DNA of 61,960 bases, taken from positions 1 to 61,960 of the forward strand of contig NZ_JAFIWA010000009.1 in assembly GCF_018588945.1 (NCBI RefSeq). The letters run 5' to 3'. Under the pieces are notes generated by a model. The model was not told the origin of the DNA and made no database searches. It saw only the letters and a list, made by a program, of their open reading frames with translations. Positions 8,434 through 17,176 of the stretch are shown here, piece by piece. Both the position numbers and the translations under genes were made by a program. Positions within the stretch are counted from its first letter, which is position 1, and every line of letters begins with the position of its first letter. Source of the DNA: Microbacterium flavescens. GTDB taxonomy: Bacteria > Actinomycetota > Actinomycetes > Actinomycetales > Microbacteriaceae.

Positions 8434-9564
8434 GTGACCGGCATCCTGGTCCATGAGTGGCTGGCTCGCTTCGGCGGGTCGGAGAACGTCTTCGAGGTGC
8501 TCTCGGAGACCTTCCCGGACGCCGAGCGCTTCTGCCTGTGGAACGACAGTGACGGCCGCTTCACGGGCGTGGAGGAGACGATCCTCGCGCGCACCCCGCT
8601 GCGACGCAGCAAGGCGGCGGCGCTCCCCTTCATGCCCGCCGTCTGGCGTCACCTGCCGGCGCGCGAGGCGGACTGGATCCTGTGCAGCAGCCACCTCTTC
8701 GCCCATCACGCGCGATTCGGCGGTCCCGCCCGTGATGCGCCGAAGCTCGTCTACGCCCACACACCGGCGCGCTACGTCTGGACTCCCGAGCTCGACGGCC
8801 GCGGCGACGGCATGCTGGCGCGCGCCGTCGCGGCGCCGTTGAAGCCGCTCGACCGCAAGCGTGCCGCCGAGCCGGTCTCGATCATGGCGAACAGCGCCTT
8901 CGTCGCGCAGCGCATCGCCGACACGTGGGAGCGCGAGGCCGGTGTCATCCATCCCCCCATCGACGTGGCCGCGTTCGCCGCCGATGCGGACGCGCTCAGC
9001 GCCGCCGAACTCGCGGTCCTCGCGTCCCTCCCGCCGGAGTTCCTGCTCGGCGTCTCGCGGTTCGTTCCCTACAAGCGGCTCGAGCGCGTCATCGACGCCG
9101 GACGCGCGACCGGCGTGCCGGTCGTGCTGGCCGGGTCAGGACCCGATGAGGAGCGGCTGCGGGCGCGGGCGGCCCAGAGCGGGGGGCCGGTCCTCTTCCT
9201 GAACGACCCGTCGTTCGCAGTGCTCCGTGAGCTCTACCGGCGCGCGCTCGCGCTGGTGTTCCCCTCGATCGAGGACTTCGGAATCATGCCCGTGGAAGCG
9301 ATGGCGACGGGGACACCTGTGGTGGCCAACGCGATCGGCGGCACGGCCGAGAGCGTGATCGACGGCCTGACCGGCGCGCTCGTCCACGAGTGGACGGATG
9401 CCGAGCTCAAGCGCGCGGTAGAACGGGCGGCCGGGGCCGACCCCGCAGCGTGCGTCGCACGCGCCCGCGAGTTCGACCGGCCCGTCTTCGTCGACCGCAT
9501 CAGAGACTGGGTCGAGTCGGAGACCGCCGCCGGCCGGGGACGTGCAGAACGCGGGACGCCATGA
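8434..9564 (+). CDS. Glycosyltransferase family 4 protein
   Basis: A 376-aa GT-B-fold glycosyltransferase, probably cytoplasmic. An early HEWLARFGGSENV motif marks the acceptor domain. VSRFVPYKRLERVIDAG and the GT4 signature FGIMPVEAMATGTPVVA lie in the C-terminal nucleotide-sugar domain. The GTG at 8434 is preferred because AGGAAGG lies seven bases upstream; an in-frame ATG at 8413 would add seven residues. It overlaps the next glycosyltransferase by four bases and opens the polysaccharide locus after the tuf terminator. Donor and acceptor are unknown; a GDP-mannose-derived donor is plausible given gmd and rmd nearby. Confidence 0.85.
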   Translation: MTGILVHEWLARFGGSENVFEVLSETFPDAERFCLWNDSDGRFTGVEETILARTPLRRSKAAALPFMPAVWRHLPAREADWILCSSHLFAHHARFGGPARDAPKLVYAHTPARYVWTPELDGRGDGMLARAVAAPLKPLDRKRAAEPVSIMANSAFVAQRIADTWEREAGVIHPPIDVAAFAADADALSAAELAVLASLPPEFLLGVSRFVPYKRLERVIDAGRATGVPVVLAGSGPDEERLRARAAQSGGPVLFLNDPSFAVLRELYRRALALVFPSIEDFGIMPVEAMATGTPVVANAIGGTAESVIDGLTGALVHEWTDAELKRAVERAAGADPAACVARAREFDRPVFVDRIRDWVESETAAGRGRAERGTP

Positions 9565-10538
9565 CTGCGACGGCGCTCTACGTCGACGACCGCTATCGCG
9601 GCGCCCACGGCATCGGCCGGTACGCGCAGGAGGTGCTCGCTCGGCTGCGGCCCGGCTGGCGCCCCATGGGCCTGGACGGCAGTCCGTACACGCCGCTCGA
9701 CTCGCTGCGCTCGCTGCCGGGCATCGAGCCGGGAGCGGTGGTCTACTCGCCCGGCTACGGGGCCCTCCTCCGAGCGCCGCGCCAGGTTCTGACCGTTCAC
9801 GATCTGATCCAGCTGCGGATGCCGTGGCCGGGGCGCGCCAAGTTCGAGGCGTACTACCGCGGGCCCGTGCGCAGGGTCGTCCGCCGAGCGGGGGTCGTCC
9901 TCACCGTCTCGGAGACGTCGGCACGCGACATCCGCGAGTGGCTGCGCGACGACGCGGTGCGCGTCGTCAACGCGGGCAATGGGTGCTCCGCCGCCTTCCG
10001 GCCGGACGGCGAGGCCTACGAGTCCGCCGAGCCCTACGCGGTGTTCGTCGGCAACACCCGTCCGCACAAGAACCTCGACGTCGTCCTGCGCGCGCTGGGC
10101 TCGGCATCCGGCATCCGACTCCTCGCCGTGGTGCCGCAGGCCGAGGCCGCAGCGGTGCGCTCCCGCGCAGCCGTCCTGAATGTCGGCGACCGGGTCTCCG
10201 TGCTGCACGACGTCGACGACGAACGGCTCGCCGAGATCTACCGGGGCGCGTTCGCCACCACCATGCCGTCGACGCTCGAAGGCTTCGGCCTGCCGGCGCT
10301 GGAGTCGATCGCCTGCGGCATCCCGGTGATCCACTGGCGGGGCTGCGAGGCGGTGGCTGAGATCGTGGGGCAGCGCGGCCAGGCGATCGACGATGCAGAC
10401 GACGCGGACGAGTGGGCTGCTGCCCTGACAGCCGCAGCGGCGTCCCCGCGGCGGGTCGCACCGCCGTCCGAGGGCCGGTACGACTGGGCCCGCACCGCCG
10501 GGATCGTGTCGGGCGTGCTGGAGGAGGCGCTCGGCTGA
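9561..10538 (+). CDS. Glycosyltransferase family 4 protein
   Basis: A 325-aa GT4 enzyme. Its N-terminal domain begins DDRYRGAHGIGRYAQEVL and contains VLTVHDLIQLRMP. Its C-terminal domain contains FVGNTRPHKNLDVVLRA and the signature STLEGFGLPALESIACGIPVI, with the paired acidic residues typical of retaining GT4 enzymes. The ATG at 9561 overlaps the preceding stop, so both transferases are likely made together. It converges with rmd; the 61-bp gap has only a weak hairpin. Substrate unknown. Confidence 0.85.
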   Translation: MTATALYVDDRYRGAHGIGRYAQEVLARLRPGWRPMGLDGSPYTPLDSLRSLPGIEPGAVVYSPGYGALLRAPRQVLTVHDLIQLRMPWPGRAKFEAYYRGPVRRVVRRAGVVLTVSETSARDIREWLRDDAVRVVNAGNGCSAAFRPDGEAYESAEPYAVFVGNTRPHKNLDVVLRALGSASGIRLLAVVPQAEAAAVRSRAAVLNVGDRVSVLHDVDDERLAEIYRGAFATTMPSTLEGFGLPALESIACGIPVIHWRGCEAVAEIVGQRGQAIDDADDADEWAAALTAAAASPRRVAPPSEGRYDWARTAGIVSGVLEEALG

Positions 10539-10599
10539 CCAAGGTCAGCGAGTCTGAGGAACGTCTTCTTTGCGCTCGGCGTGACTCCCCAGAACGCGT

Positions 10600-11514
10600 C
10601 TATCCTGCAACGAAGTCCTCGACCGATTGCGCGACGTCGATCTGCGGCTCCCAGCCGAACTCGTTTCGCAGTCGCGCGGCGGACCCGGTGATGCGTGGAC
10701 TGTCGATCGCGCGCACCCGTGCGGGGTCGACGATCGTCCGCGGAAGGGGAATCCCCAGCGCGCTCGCCACGAGTGCCAGCATCTCGTGGCCCGAGACCGC
10801 CCTGCCGGAGCACACGTTGTATACCGCCTGCTCATGGGATGGCGCCCCGGCGAGCATCAGGTATGCGGCCGCGACATCTCGAACATCGGTGTAATCTCGC
10901 TCGGATGCAAGGTTGCCCGCCGACAAGGGGTCCCCGGGCGCGAGCTCGCGCAGGGCGGTAGTGAGATCGGGGACGAGGAAGCCTCGGCCCTGACCCGGAC
11001 CGATGTGATTGAACGGCCTCGCGATCACAGTGTCGAGGCCGCGGCGCGCGTAGTAGCCCAGTTGCTGCTCGACGAGCAGTTTGCTCACGACGTAGGGCGA
11101 CGTCGGAGCCGTTGGATTACCCTCGTCGACGGCCTGAGTCGGGGCGCCTGCGCCATAGACTGCACCGGAGCTCACGCCGATCACCCGGGGCAGGCGATCC
11201 CACCCGAGCATCGCCTCGCACATGAGCGTGACGATGGCGCTGTTGGTCTCGATGTACTCCTGCGGTCGGTCGAACGACGGCCCGACGGCGGCAAGTCCGG
11301 CGAGGTGGATCACCGCGTCGGCGCGAACGGCCTCGGGCCACTGCCTCGCGAGGTCGACGGCATGATAGTCGGAGAGAACAGACGAGAGCTCGGAGACTGG
11401 CTCCTTCGCGCGCGACAGGCCGACGACGCGCCACCCGCCCTCCACGGCGAGCCGGGCGACGTGTCGCCCGACGAACCCGTCGACCCCGGTGACAGCGAGG
11501 GTGCGCTGTGTCAC
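10600..11514 (-). CDS. rmd: GDP-6-deoxy-D-mannose (GDP-D-rhamnose) reductase-like SDR
   Basis: A 304-aa extended short-chain dehydrogenase/reductase. The Rossmann motif TGVDGFVGRH lies at residues 9-18 and the catalytic Tyr-xxx-Lys pair is Tyr141/Lys145. The PFNHIGPGQ motif is typical of Rmd-type reductases, which reduce GDP-4-keto-6-deoxymannose to GDP-D-rhamnose. It starts at GTG 11514, four bases after the gmd stop, so the two enzymes probably form a two-step pathway from GDP-mannose. GDP-talose or another 4-epimer is possible; sequence alone cannot fix the stereochemistry. Confidence 0.8.
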   Translation of the reverse strand: MTQRTLAVTGVDGFVGRHVARLAVEGGWRVVGLSRAKEPVSELSSVLSDYHAVDLARQWPEAVRADAVIHLAGLAAVGPSFDRPQEYIETNSAIVTLMCEAMLGWDRLPRVIGVSSGAVYGAGAPTQAVDEGNPTAPTSPYVVSKLLVEQQLGYYARRGLDTVIARPFNHIGPGQGRGFLVPDLTTALRELAPGDPLSAGNLASERDYTDVRDVAAAYLMLAGAPSHEQAVYNVCSGRAVSGHEMLALVASALGIPLPRTIVDPARVRAIDSPRITGSAARLRNEFGWEPQIDVAQSVEDFVAG

Positions 11515-11518
11515 GGCA

Positions 11519-12517
11519 CTATGCCGCGGGGGAGTTGAGCGCGATGTCGTGCTCGACCATGAGCTTCACCATCTGTTCGAAGCTCACCTCGCGTTTCCAC
11601 CCGAGCACGCTCTCTGCTTTGGCGGGGTTGCCGAGGAGGATGTCGACTTCGGCCGGACGCAAGAACGCGGGGTTCTGCCGCACGAGCGGCCGCCAATCGT
11701 CGATCCCGATCTCGGCGAAGGCCAGGGTGAGGAAGTCTTCGATCGACTGGGTCTGTCCGGTGGCGAGCACGAAGTCCTCGGGGGTGTCGTGCTGCAGCAT
11801 CTGCCACATTCCGCGTGTGAAGTCGCCTGCGTACCCCCAGTCGCGCTTGGGCCACAGGTCGCCGAGCTCGATGTGCGACTGCAGGCCGAGGTGGATGCGG
11901 GCAACCGCGTCAGTGATCTTGCGGGTCACGAACTCGCGGCCGCGCCGCTCGCCTTCGTGATTGAACAGGATGCCGCAGGAGACGAACATCCCGTAGCTCT
12001 CGCGGTAGTTCTTGGCGATCCAATGTCCGTACAGCTTGGCGACGCCGTAGGGGCTGCGAGGGTGGAAGAGCGAGTCTTCGTCGTAGCCGGCGCCGGGCCG
12101 GTTGTAGTCGAGGCCGCCGAACATCTCGCTTGTCGACGCCTGGTAGAAGCGCGTGTGCTCGGCGCGTCCAGAGAGCCGGACGGCTTCGAGCAGGTTGAGC
12201 ACCCCCTTGCCGGTCACGTCGAGAGTGAGCGTGGGGTTGGTGAACGAGAATCCCACGTGACTGACGGCGGCGAGATTGTACACCTCGTCGGGGTTGCTGA
12301 TCTCGATGGCGCGCACGAGCGAGGTGGGATCCGCGAGGTCGCCCTCGATGAGCGTCACGTCAGGGAACTCGGCCTCTACTGCCGCTTTACGCGGGTTGTT
12401 CTGCCCGCGCACGAGGCCGAACACCTCGTAGTCCTTCTCACCCAGCAGTTGAGCCAGGTGTCCGCCGTCCTGGCCCGTGATGCCCGTCACGAGGGCCCGT
12501 CGTCGCTGTGCTGTCAC
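11519..12517 (-). CDS. gmd: GDP-mannose 4,6-dehydratase
   Basis: A 332-aa SDR enzyme that converts GDP-D-mannose to GDP-4-keto-6-deoxy-D-mannose. The NAD(P) motif TGITGQDGGHLA lies at residues 11-22, followed by STSEMFG and the catalytic YGVAK. The GTG at 12517 is chosen because AGGAGA lies just upstream and it gives the normal family length; the open frame extends further but the extra residues do not resemble GMD. It is followed by rmd and preceded by a glycosyltransferase and the Wzt/Wzm pair on the same strand. Confidence 0.93.
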   Translation of the reverse strand: MTAQRRRALVTGITGQDGGHLAQLLGEKDYEVFGLVRGQNNPRKAAVEAEFPDVTLIEGDLADPTSLVRAIEISNPDEVYNLAAVSHVGFSFTNPTLTLDVTGKGVLNLLEAVRLSGRAEHTRFYQASTSEMFGGLDYNRPGAGYDEDSLFHPRSPYGVAKLYGHWIAKNYRESYGMFVSCGILFNHEGERRGREFVTRKITDAVARIHLGLQSHIELGDLWPKRDWGYAGDFTRGMWQMLQHDTPEDFVLATGQTQSIEDFLTLAFAEIGIDDWRPLVRQNPAFLRPAEVDILLGNPAKAESVLGWKREVSFEQMVKLMVEHDIALNSPAA

Positions 12518-12569
12518 CGTTCGTCTCCTGCTGTATTTCGGCGAGACAGAGCGCTTCGCCTCATCGATT

Positions 12570-13874
12570 CTAGGACGTGCGCCGCCGGTCTCCCGATTCG
12601 ACTTCCAAGGCCGCCGCCATGCGCTCCGTGAAGCGCTCCTGCGTGAAGAAAGCGACCTGGTCCGCCGCATGTTCGGCGAGCGACATTCGGAGGCCGGCAT
12701 CCGTCACGATGCGCACGAGTGCGTCAGCGATCTCGGCGGTGTCGAGCGGGTCGGCTATGTAGAGCGCGGCGTCTCCTCCAGCCTCCGGCAGAGCGCCCAC
12801 CCGGCTCGTCACCACGGGCTTGCCGTAGGCGAGCCCCTCGAGCACCGGCAGCCCCAGGCCCTCATAGACGGACGGGAAGACGACGGCGTTGCAGTTCGCA
12901 AGCAGCACATGCTTCTTGGCCTCGCTCACCCGGCCAGTGAAAACGATGTCCTGTCGCACGTCTCGGCGCAACGCGCGGTAGTGCTCGTCGATCTCGGCGT
13001 AGCTCTCCCCGGGCGATCCGACGATGACGAGGGGCATGCCGATAGTGGGGTGCGCGATGCGGAAAGCGTCCATCAGCCGCACGAGATTCTTGCGGGTCTC
13101 CAGAGCCGAGATGAAGAGCAGATATCGCCCCGACTCGAGCAGCTCGTTATCCAGTATCGCTGCCTCTTCGGACTCTGATACAGGCGTGCCGACGGGGTGT
13201 GCGACCCCGTAGACCTCGTACACGCGAGCGTCCGGTCGACGTTCGCGCACCTTGGCGGATGTATCTCGCGAGATGGAGAGGAAGAAGTCGCTGCCGCGGA
13301 TCGCCGTCGAGATGGATTGGCGGAAGCGCTCCCGCGTGCCTTCTCCGATCTCGCTCAGCTCCAGGGGCATGAAGTCATACATCACCTGTGCCAGCCGGGC
13401 GGGTCGCACCTGCTTCGCGGTGAGCGGGAGGGGAGCTCCTGCTATGACGAGGTCAGCGCCCACTTTTCGTGCCGCGCGGCGCACGAGCCATCGGAAGATC
13501 CGGAGGCGACGCAGGTGGAAGAACAGGTAGAGCAAGGGGATGTTCACGGCGAAGGCCGCTCCGCCGAGCAGGCGGCTCGCTTCACCCGGCCGCGGCCGGA
13601 TGACCTGCCGCCGCAAGGGCGCGCCGCGCAGGCCCTGAGAGACGGCGAGGATCATGCCGTTCTTGAGTCCCCCGGCCTGGCTGAGAATCGTGGTATCGCC
13701 CGAAGCCAGGTAGTCGACAGCGTGCGTGTAGGGGTCGCGGCCGTCGGGAACGAAGCCCGTGAGCAGGCCGACTTCGTGCCCTGCGGCGGTAGCACCCGCG
13801 ACCACGGAGCGCACAATGCCGGCGATGCCCCGGCTCTCCTCCTCGAACTGCGGCGCGACGATCAGGATGCGCAT
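12570..13874 (-). CDS. Glycosyltransferase family 4 protein
   Basis: A 434-aa GT4 enzyme starting MRILIVAPQFEEES with a Gly-rich first loop. A basic, hydrophobic stretch at about residues 105-135 could associate with the membrane. The C-terminal half has FISALETRKNLVRLMDA and the signature FPSVYEGLGLPVLEGLAYG. Its ATG overlaps the last base of the Wzt stop, so it is coupled to the exporter. In a GDP-deoxymannose operon with an ABC exporter it may build a rhamnan or mannan backbone; that is inference. Confidence 0.85.
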   Translation of the reverse strand: MRILIVAPQFEEESRGIAGIVRSVVAGATAAGHEVGLLTGFVPDGRDPYTHAVDYLASGDTTILSQAGGLKNGMILAVSQGLRGAPLRRQVIRPRPGEASRLLGGAAFAVNIPLLYLFFHLRRLRIFRWLVRRAARKVGADLVIAGAPLPLTAKQVRPARLAQVMYDFMPLELSEIGEGTRERFRQSISTAIRGSDFFLSISRDTSAKVRERRPDARVYEVYGVAHPVGTPVSESEEAAILDNELLESGRYLLFISALETRKNLVRLMDAFRIAHPTIGMPLVIVGSPGESYAEIDEHYRALRRDVRQDIVFTGRVSEAKKHVLLANCNAVVFPSVYEGLGLPVLEGLAYGKPVVTSRVGALPEAGGDAALYIADPLDTAEIADALVRIVTDAGLRMSLAEHAADQVAFFTQERFTERMAAALEVESGDRRRTS

Positions 13875-15064
13875 CAGTGCAGCTCGATCCGCGCGGCCGA
13901 GTACACCGGGCCGTCGCTGAGCTTCAGACCCCGCACGGTGAAGGTGCCGGCGCGTGCCATTTCGCCGATGGCCAGGTCGTCGGCATCGCGCACGCTGATT
14001 GCCACGTGGTAGTCACCGTCGCCCACCCAGAGTGCCGGAACCGCGACGGTGAATCGCTTCGTCCCCGGCTCGGATGGAAGGCTGAGCCCGAGATGCTCGC
14101 GCGAGTCGATGGCGGTGTAGAGATTTCCCATGCCGTCTTCGATGCTCACGCGGAACGCCCAGTCAGGCACGACCTCGGGGAAGTCGACCACGCAGTCGAG
14201 GCGAACGCCGTCTCCCGGAGTGAGGGTCGCGCCATCGGTCAACGCCTGGCCGCCCGCATCCGAGACATGGACTGCGCCGAGTCCCGCCGCGTGGGGCGAG
14301 CGAACCGCTGATTCCTGGCGTGCGGAGTCGAGCGCTGGCTGGTAGAAGTCGTGCAAGGTAGCCAACGCCAGCCGGGGCTCGTCGTCGGCGATGACGTTTC
14401 CGTGCTGCAGCAGGATCGCCCGGTCGCAGAGGTCGGCGACCTGGGCGGGGGCATGCGACACGAAGACAATCGTTCGGCCCTCACGCTGGAAGCGACGTAT
14501 GCGCTGCATGCATTTCGCCTGGAAAGGCTCGTCGCCGACCGCTAGGACCTCGTCGACGAGCAGGATGTCGGGGTCCACGTGCACCGCGATGGCGAACGCC
14601 AGTCGCACATACATCCCCGACGAGTAGAACTTCACCTGCGTGTCGATGAAGTCGCCGATCTCGGAGAACTCCACGATGTCATCGAAGTAGCGCCTGGTCT
14701 CGGCCTGTGAAAGTCCCAGCACGGACGCGTTCAGGAAGACGTTCTCACGTCCGGACAGGTCGTTGTGAAAGCCAGCGCCGAGTTCGAGCAGTGCGGCGAT
14801 GCGTCCACGCGTGGCGATACGCCCTGCGTTGGGAGCGAGTATGCCCCCGATGAGTTTGAGCAGCGTCGACTTGCCCGAACCGTTAGGGCCGACAAGCCCC
14901 ACTGACTCTCCCGATGAAATCGAGGCCGACACGTGGTCTAGCGCCGTGAAGGTCTCGGTATGCAGTCGCCCCTGGCGCGAGTTGACTATCGCCTCTTTGA
15001 GCGACTTCTGCTTTCGAATCGTGAAGGTCTTGACGACGTCCTCAACACGGATGACTTTTGTCAC
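13874..15064 (-). CDS. wzt: Polysaccharide ABC exporter ATPase with C-terminal carbohydrate-binding domain (Wzt-like)
   Basis: A 396-aa protein. Residues 1 to about 245 are an ABC ATPase: Walker A GPNGSGKST at 59-67, a YSSGM signature near 147, Walker B ILLVDE at 167-172 and the switch His in FVSHAP. Residues about 255-396 are a beta-rich domain like Wzt_C, which in O9a-type systems binds the capped non-reducing end of the glycan before export. The GTG start directly follows the permease stop. A C-terminal domain of this kind usually means that chains are completed and capped in the cytoplasm, which fits the FkbM methyltransferase divergently transcribed next door. Confidence 0.9.
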   Translation of the reverse strand: MTKVIRVEDVVKTFTIRKQKSLKEAIVNSRQGRLHTETFTALDHVSASISSGESVGLVGPNGSGKSTLLKLIGGILAPNAGRIATRGRIAALLELGAGFHNDLSGRENVFLNASVLGLSQAETRRYFDDIVEFSEIGDFIDTQVKFYSSGMYVRLAFAIAVHVDPDILLVDEVLAVGDEPFQAKCMQRIRRFQREGRTIVFVSHAPAQVADLCDRAILLQHGNVIADDEPRLALATLHDFYQPALDSARQESAVRSPHAAGLGAVHVSDAGGQALTDGATLTPGDGVRLDCVVDFPEVVPDWAFRVSIEDGMGNLYTAIDSREHLGLSLPSEPGTKRFTVAVPALWVGDGDYHVAISVRDADDLAIGEMARAGTFTVRGLKLSDGPVYSAARIELH

Positions 15065-15964
15065 TCAGAGCTCCTGGGCGAAATCGCGCTGCAGCCGATC
15101 GAAGACACGCTGGCAGATGAAGAGCGCCACCAGGCCTACGCAGAGGGCGATGACCAGCAGCAGATTGAGACTTTCGGGGAACATCTCGTCAGTGCCGTCG
15201 TTCCACATGACGCGCTGAATGCCGAACACGGCAAGCGTGACCGGGTTGCACAGGTAGATCTGCGTGAAGAGCTCCGGCATGACGTCTTTCACCATGGCGA
15301 AGCTGTACACGATGGGCGACAACCAGAAACCGATCATGAGTGCCAGTTCGACGATGTAAGTCATATCGCGCAGGTAGACATTCACTGCGCTGAGCACGAA
15401 CGCGAGCGCAAGCGCCCAGGTGAGCGTTACGAGGATCGCCAGTGGAAGTGCGACGAAGTGCTCGAGGTTCACGCCACCGGTGAAGAGAGCTGCCGCCAAC
15501 AGGATGACGAACTGCAGTCCGAAATTGAACAGGGCCGAGCCGACGATCGACAGCGGGAAGATCTCGCGGGGCAGATGCACTTTCTTGATCAGTGCTGCGT
15601 TTGCGACCATCGTCCCGGTGCCCTGGCCGACGACCTCGCTGAACAGGCCCCAGACGGCAAGGCCCGCGAAGATGAACACGGCGAAATCGGGGATGCCTCG
15701 AGCGGCTCCCAGAAACTGGCCGAGGACCAGGTAGTACATGCCGAGCTGCACGAGCGGCCGGGCGAGACTCCACAGCATACCCAGCACGGAATCTTTGTAC
15801 TTCGCCCGAATCTCCCGGCGGGTCAGCAGGCCGAGCAGTTCCCGGTTCGCGAAGAGCTCGCGCACTGATCCCCACGTGCCGCGCATGACGCCCGTGGTGG
15901 GCGTGACCTCGCGCCACGGGGCGTCGGCGAGCCGGCTCGCACGCTCGGCCGCAGCGTCTTCCAC
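15065..15964 (-). CDS. wzm: Polysaccharide ABC exporter permease (Wzm-like)
   Basis: A 299-aa ABC-2 type permease with about six membrane helices between residues 60 and 290. The conserved cytoplasmic motif RREIRAKYKDSVLGMLWSL precedes the first helix, as in Wzm, TagG and KpsM. It pairs with the downstream Wzt to form the exporter. The GTG start at 15964 has AGAGGA a few bases upstream. A TAGACT -10 on the minus strand (16037-16042) lies about 70 bp upstream and probably drives the whole five-gene minus-strand operon. Confidence 0.92.
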   Translation of the reverse strand: MEDAAAERASRLADAPWREVTPTTGVMRGTWGSVRELFANRELLGLLTRREIRAKYKDSVLGMLWSLARPLVQLGMYYLVLGQFLGAARGIPDFAVFIFAGLAVWGLFSEVVGQGTGTMVANAALIKKVHLPREIFPLSIVGSALFNFGLQFVILLAAALFTGGVNLEHFVALPLAILVTLTWALALAFVLSAVNVYLRDMTYIVELALMIGFWLSPIVYSFAMVKDVMPELFTQIYLCNPVTLAVFGIQRVMWNDGTDEMFPESLNLLLVIALCVGLVALFICQRVFDRLQRDFAQEL

Positions 15965-16036
15965 CTGGATCCTCTCGTTGTGCGTCGGGCCGCACGAGCG
16001 CCCCTCGCCGGGCAGGGTGCCGCTGACGTCGTCAAC

Positions 16037-16042
16037 AGTCTA
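16037..16042 (-). promoter_or_regulatory. -10 element for the wzm-wzt-GT-gmd-rmd operon
   Basis: TAGACT read on the minus strand, about 70 bases before the wzm start, identical to the -10 of the S10 promoter. No convincing -35 is visible. Confidence 0.45.
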
Positions 16043-16108
16043 GGCGGACCGTCCGATCGACCGACCGAGAGGGTGTCCGTCCGAGGCGTTTCTCAGCGAC
16101 CCGCTTGG

Positions 16109-16114
16109 TAGGAT
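16109..16114 (+). promoter_or_regulatory. -10 element placed for a leaderless transcript
   Basis: TAGGAT ends seven bases before the GTG at 16121, so transcription would start on or next to the start codon. This fits leaderless expression, common in actinobacteria, and explains the poor ribosome-binding site. No clear -35 is seen. Confidence 0.45.
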
Positions 16115-16120
16115 TCCTCG

Positions 16121-17176
16121 GTGACCCCCGATCCCTTTGTCTCGTACGGCCAGAACCACGAGGATGTCGTGTTGTGGCGTGCGATGGGCGGCGTTGTGGC
16201 GGGTCGCTACGTGGAGGTCGGAGCTAACCACCCGACGGACGATTCGATCACACGCGCCTTCTACGATCGCGGTTGGAGTGGACTCACGGTCGAGCCGGTC
16301 CCGACCTTCGCGTCGTTGCACCGGGCGGAACGCCCCCGCGACCGGCAGATCGAAGCTGCGGTGACGGACGCGGATGCCGAGCAGGTCACGCTGCACGTAT
16401 TTCCGGGCACCGGGCTGTCGACACTTGTCGATGACATCGGGGTGCTGCACGTCGACGACGGCAAAGATGCGGAAGACCTTGCCGTGCAGACAGCGCGTCT
16501 CGATGCCCTGTTGGAGGCCACGGGGTGGGCCCACGACGACATCCAATTCTTGGTCGTGGATGTTGAAGGAGCCGAGGCGCGTGTGCTGGCGACGATCGAC
16601 CTCACTATCTGGAGGCCGTGGGTGCTCGTGATCGAGGCCACACTGCCGAACAGCACCGAGTCGACGGCCGGAGAGTGGGAGCCGGCCGTGCTCGCGGCGG
16701 ACTATGAGTTCTGCCTGTTCGATGGTGTTTCGAGGTTCTATGTAGCAAAGGAGCACATCGACCTCAAACCTGCCTTGTCATATCCGGCGTGTGCGCTCGA
16801 CGGCTTCCGGGCGAACCGCGAACAGGTCCTCGCGGACGAGTTGGCAGTGATGACGTCGCACTTCACCGCCGAACTCGCGGCACGAGATGCCGAGCTCGAG
16901 GCAGTGAAGTCCCAGGCCGAATCCGACCTGGCCCAGGCCACCGAGCAACTGCTCTCGTGGCGTGCTCGCTCGCTCGTCTCGTGGGCTGAGGCGATGGTCG
17001 CCGACGGGTCTTCGCCGGTCACCTCGTCCGCCGAACTGTCGGCCGCACGTGATGAGATTCACCGGCTGCTCACTCACATCCAGGTGATGGAGGGCACGGT
17101 CTCGTGGCGCATCACTGCGCCGCTGCGCGCCGTGCGCAAGGCGCAGTTCGCAATCACGGGGCAGCGGAGCCGATGA
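16121..17176 (+). CDS. FkbM-family methyltransferase with C-terminal coiled coil
   Basis: A 351-aa protein. Residues about 5-210 match FkbM-type SAM-dependent methyltransferases: YVEVGANHP at 30-38 is the SAM loop and VVDVEGAE at 145-152 is the conserved acidic strand. Residues about 233-282 and 303-325 are predicted coiled coil, ending in SWRITAPLR at 328-336, a tail common in glycan-assembly enzymes. It is divergent from wzm-wzt and overlaps a large GT4 gene. The methyltransferase plus coiled coil next to a Wzt with a carbohydrate-binding domain recalls WbdD, which caps O-antigen and measures chain length; that role is inference. Confidence 0.82.
   Translation: MTPDPFVSYGQNHEDVVLWRAMGGVVAGRYVEVGANHPTDDSITRAFYDRGWSGLTVEPVPTFASLHRAERPRDRQIEAAVTDADAEQVTLHVFPGTGLSTLVDDIGVLHVDDGKDAEDLAVQTARLDALLEATGWAHDDIQFLVVDVEGAEARVLATIDLTIWRPWVLVIEATLPNSTESTAGEWEPAVLAADYEFCLFDGVSRFYVAKEHIDLKPALSYPACALDGFRANREQVLADELAVMTSHFTAELAARDAELEAVKSQAESDLAQATEQLLSWRARSLVSWAEAMVADGSSPVTSSAELSAARDEIHRLLTHIQVMEGTVSWRITAPLRAVRKAQFAITGQRSR

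Noticed and set aside
10534..10549. Small hairpin between the convergent GT4 gene and rmd as a bidirectional terminator
   Set aside because: A seven-bp stem with only two loop bases and no T-run is too weak to call, and it overlaps the stop codon.
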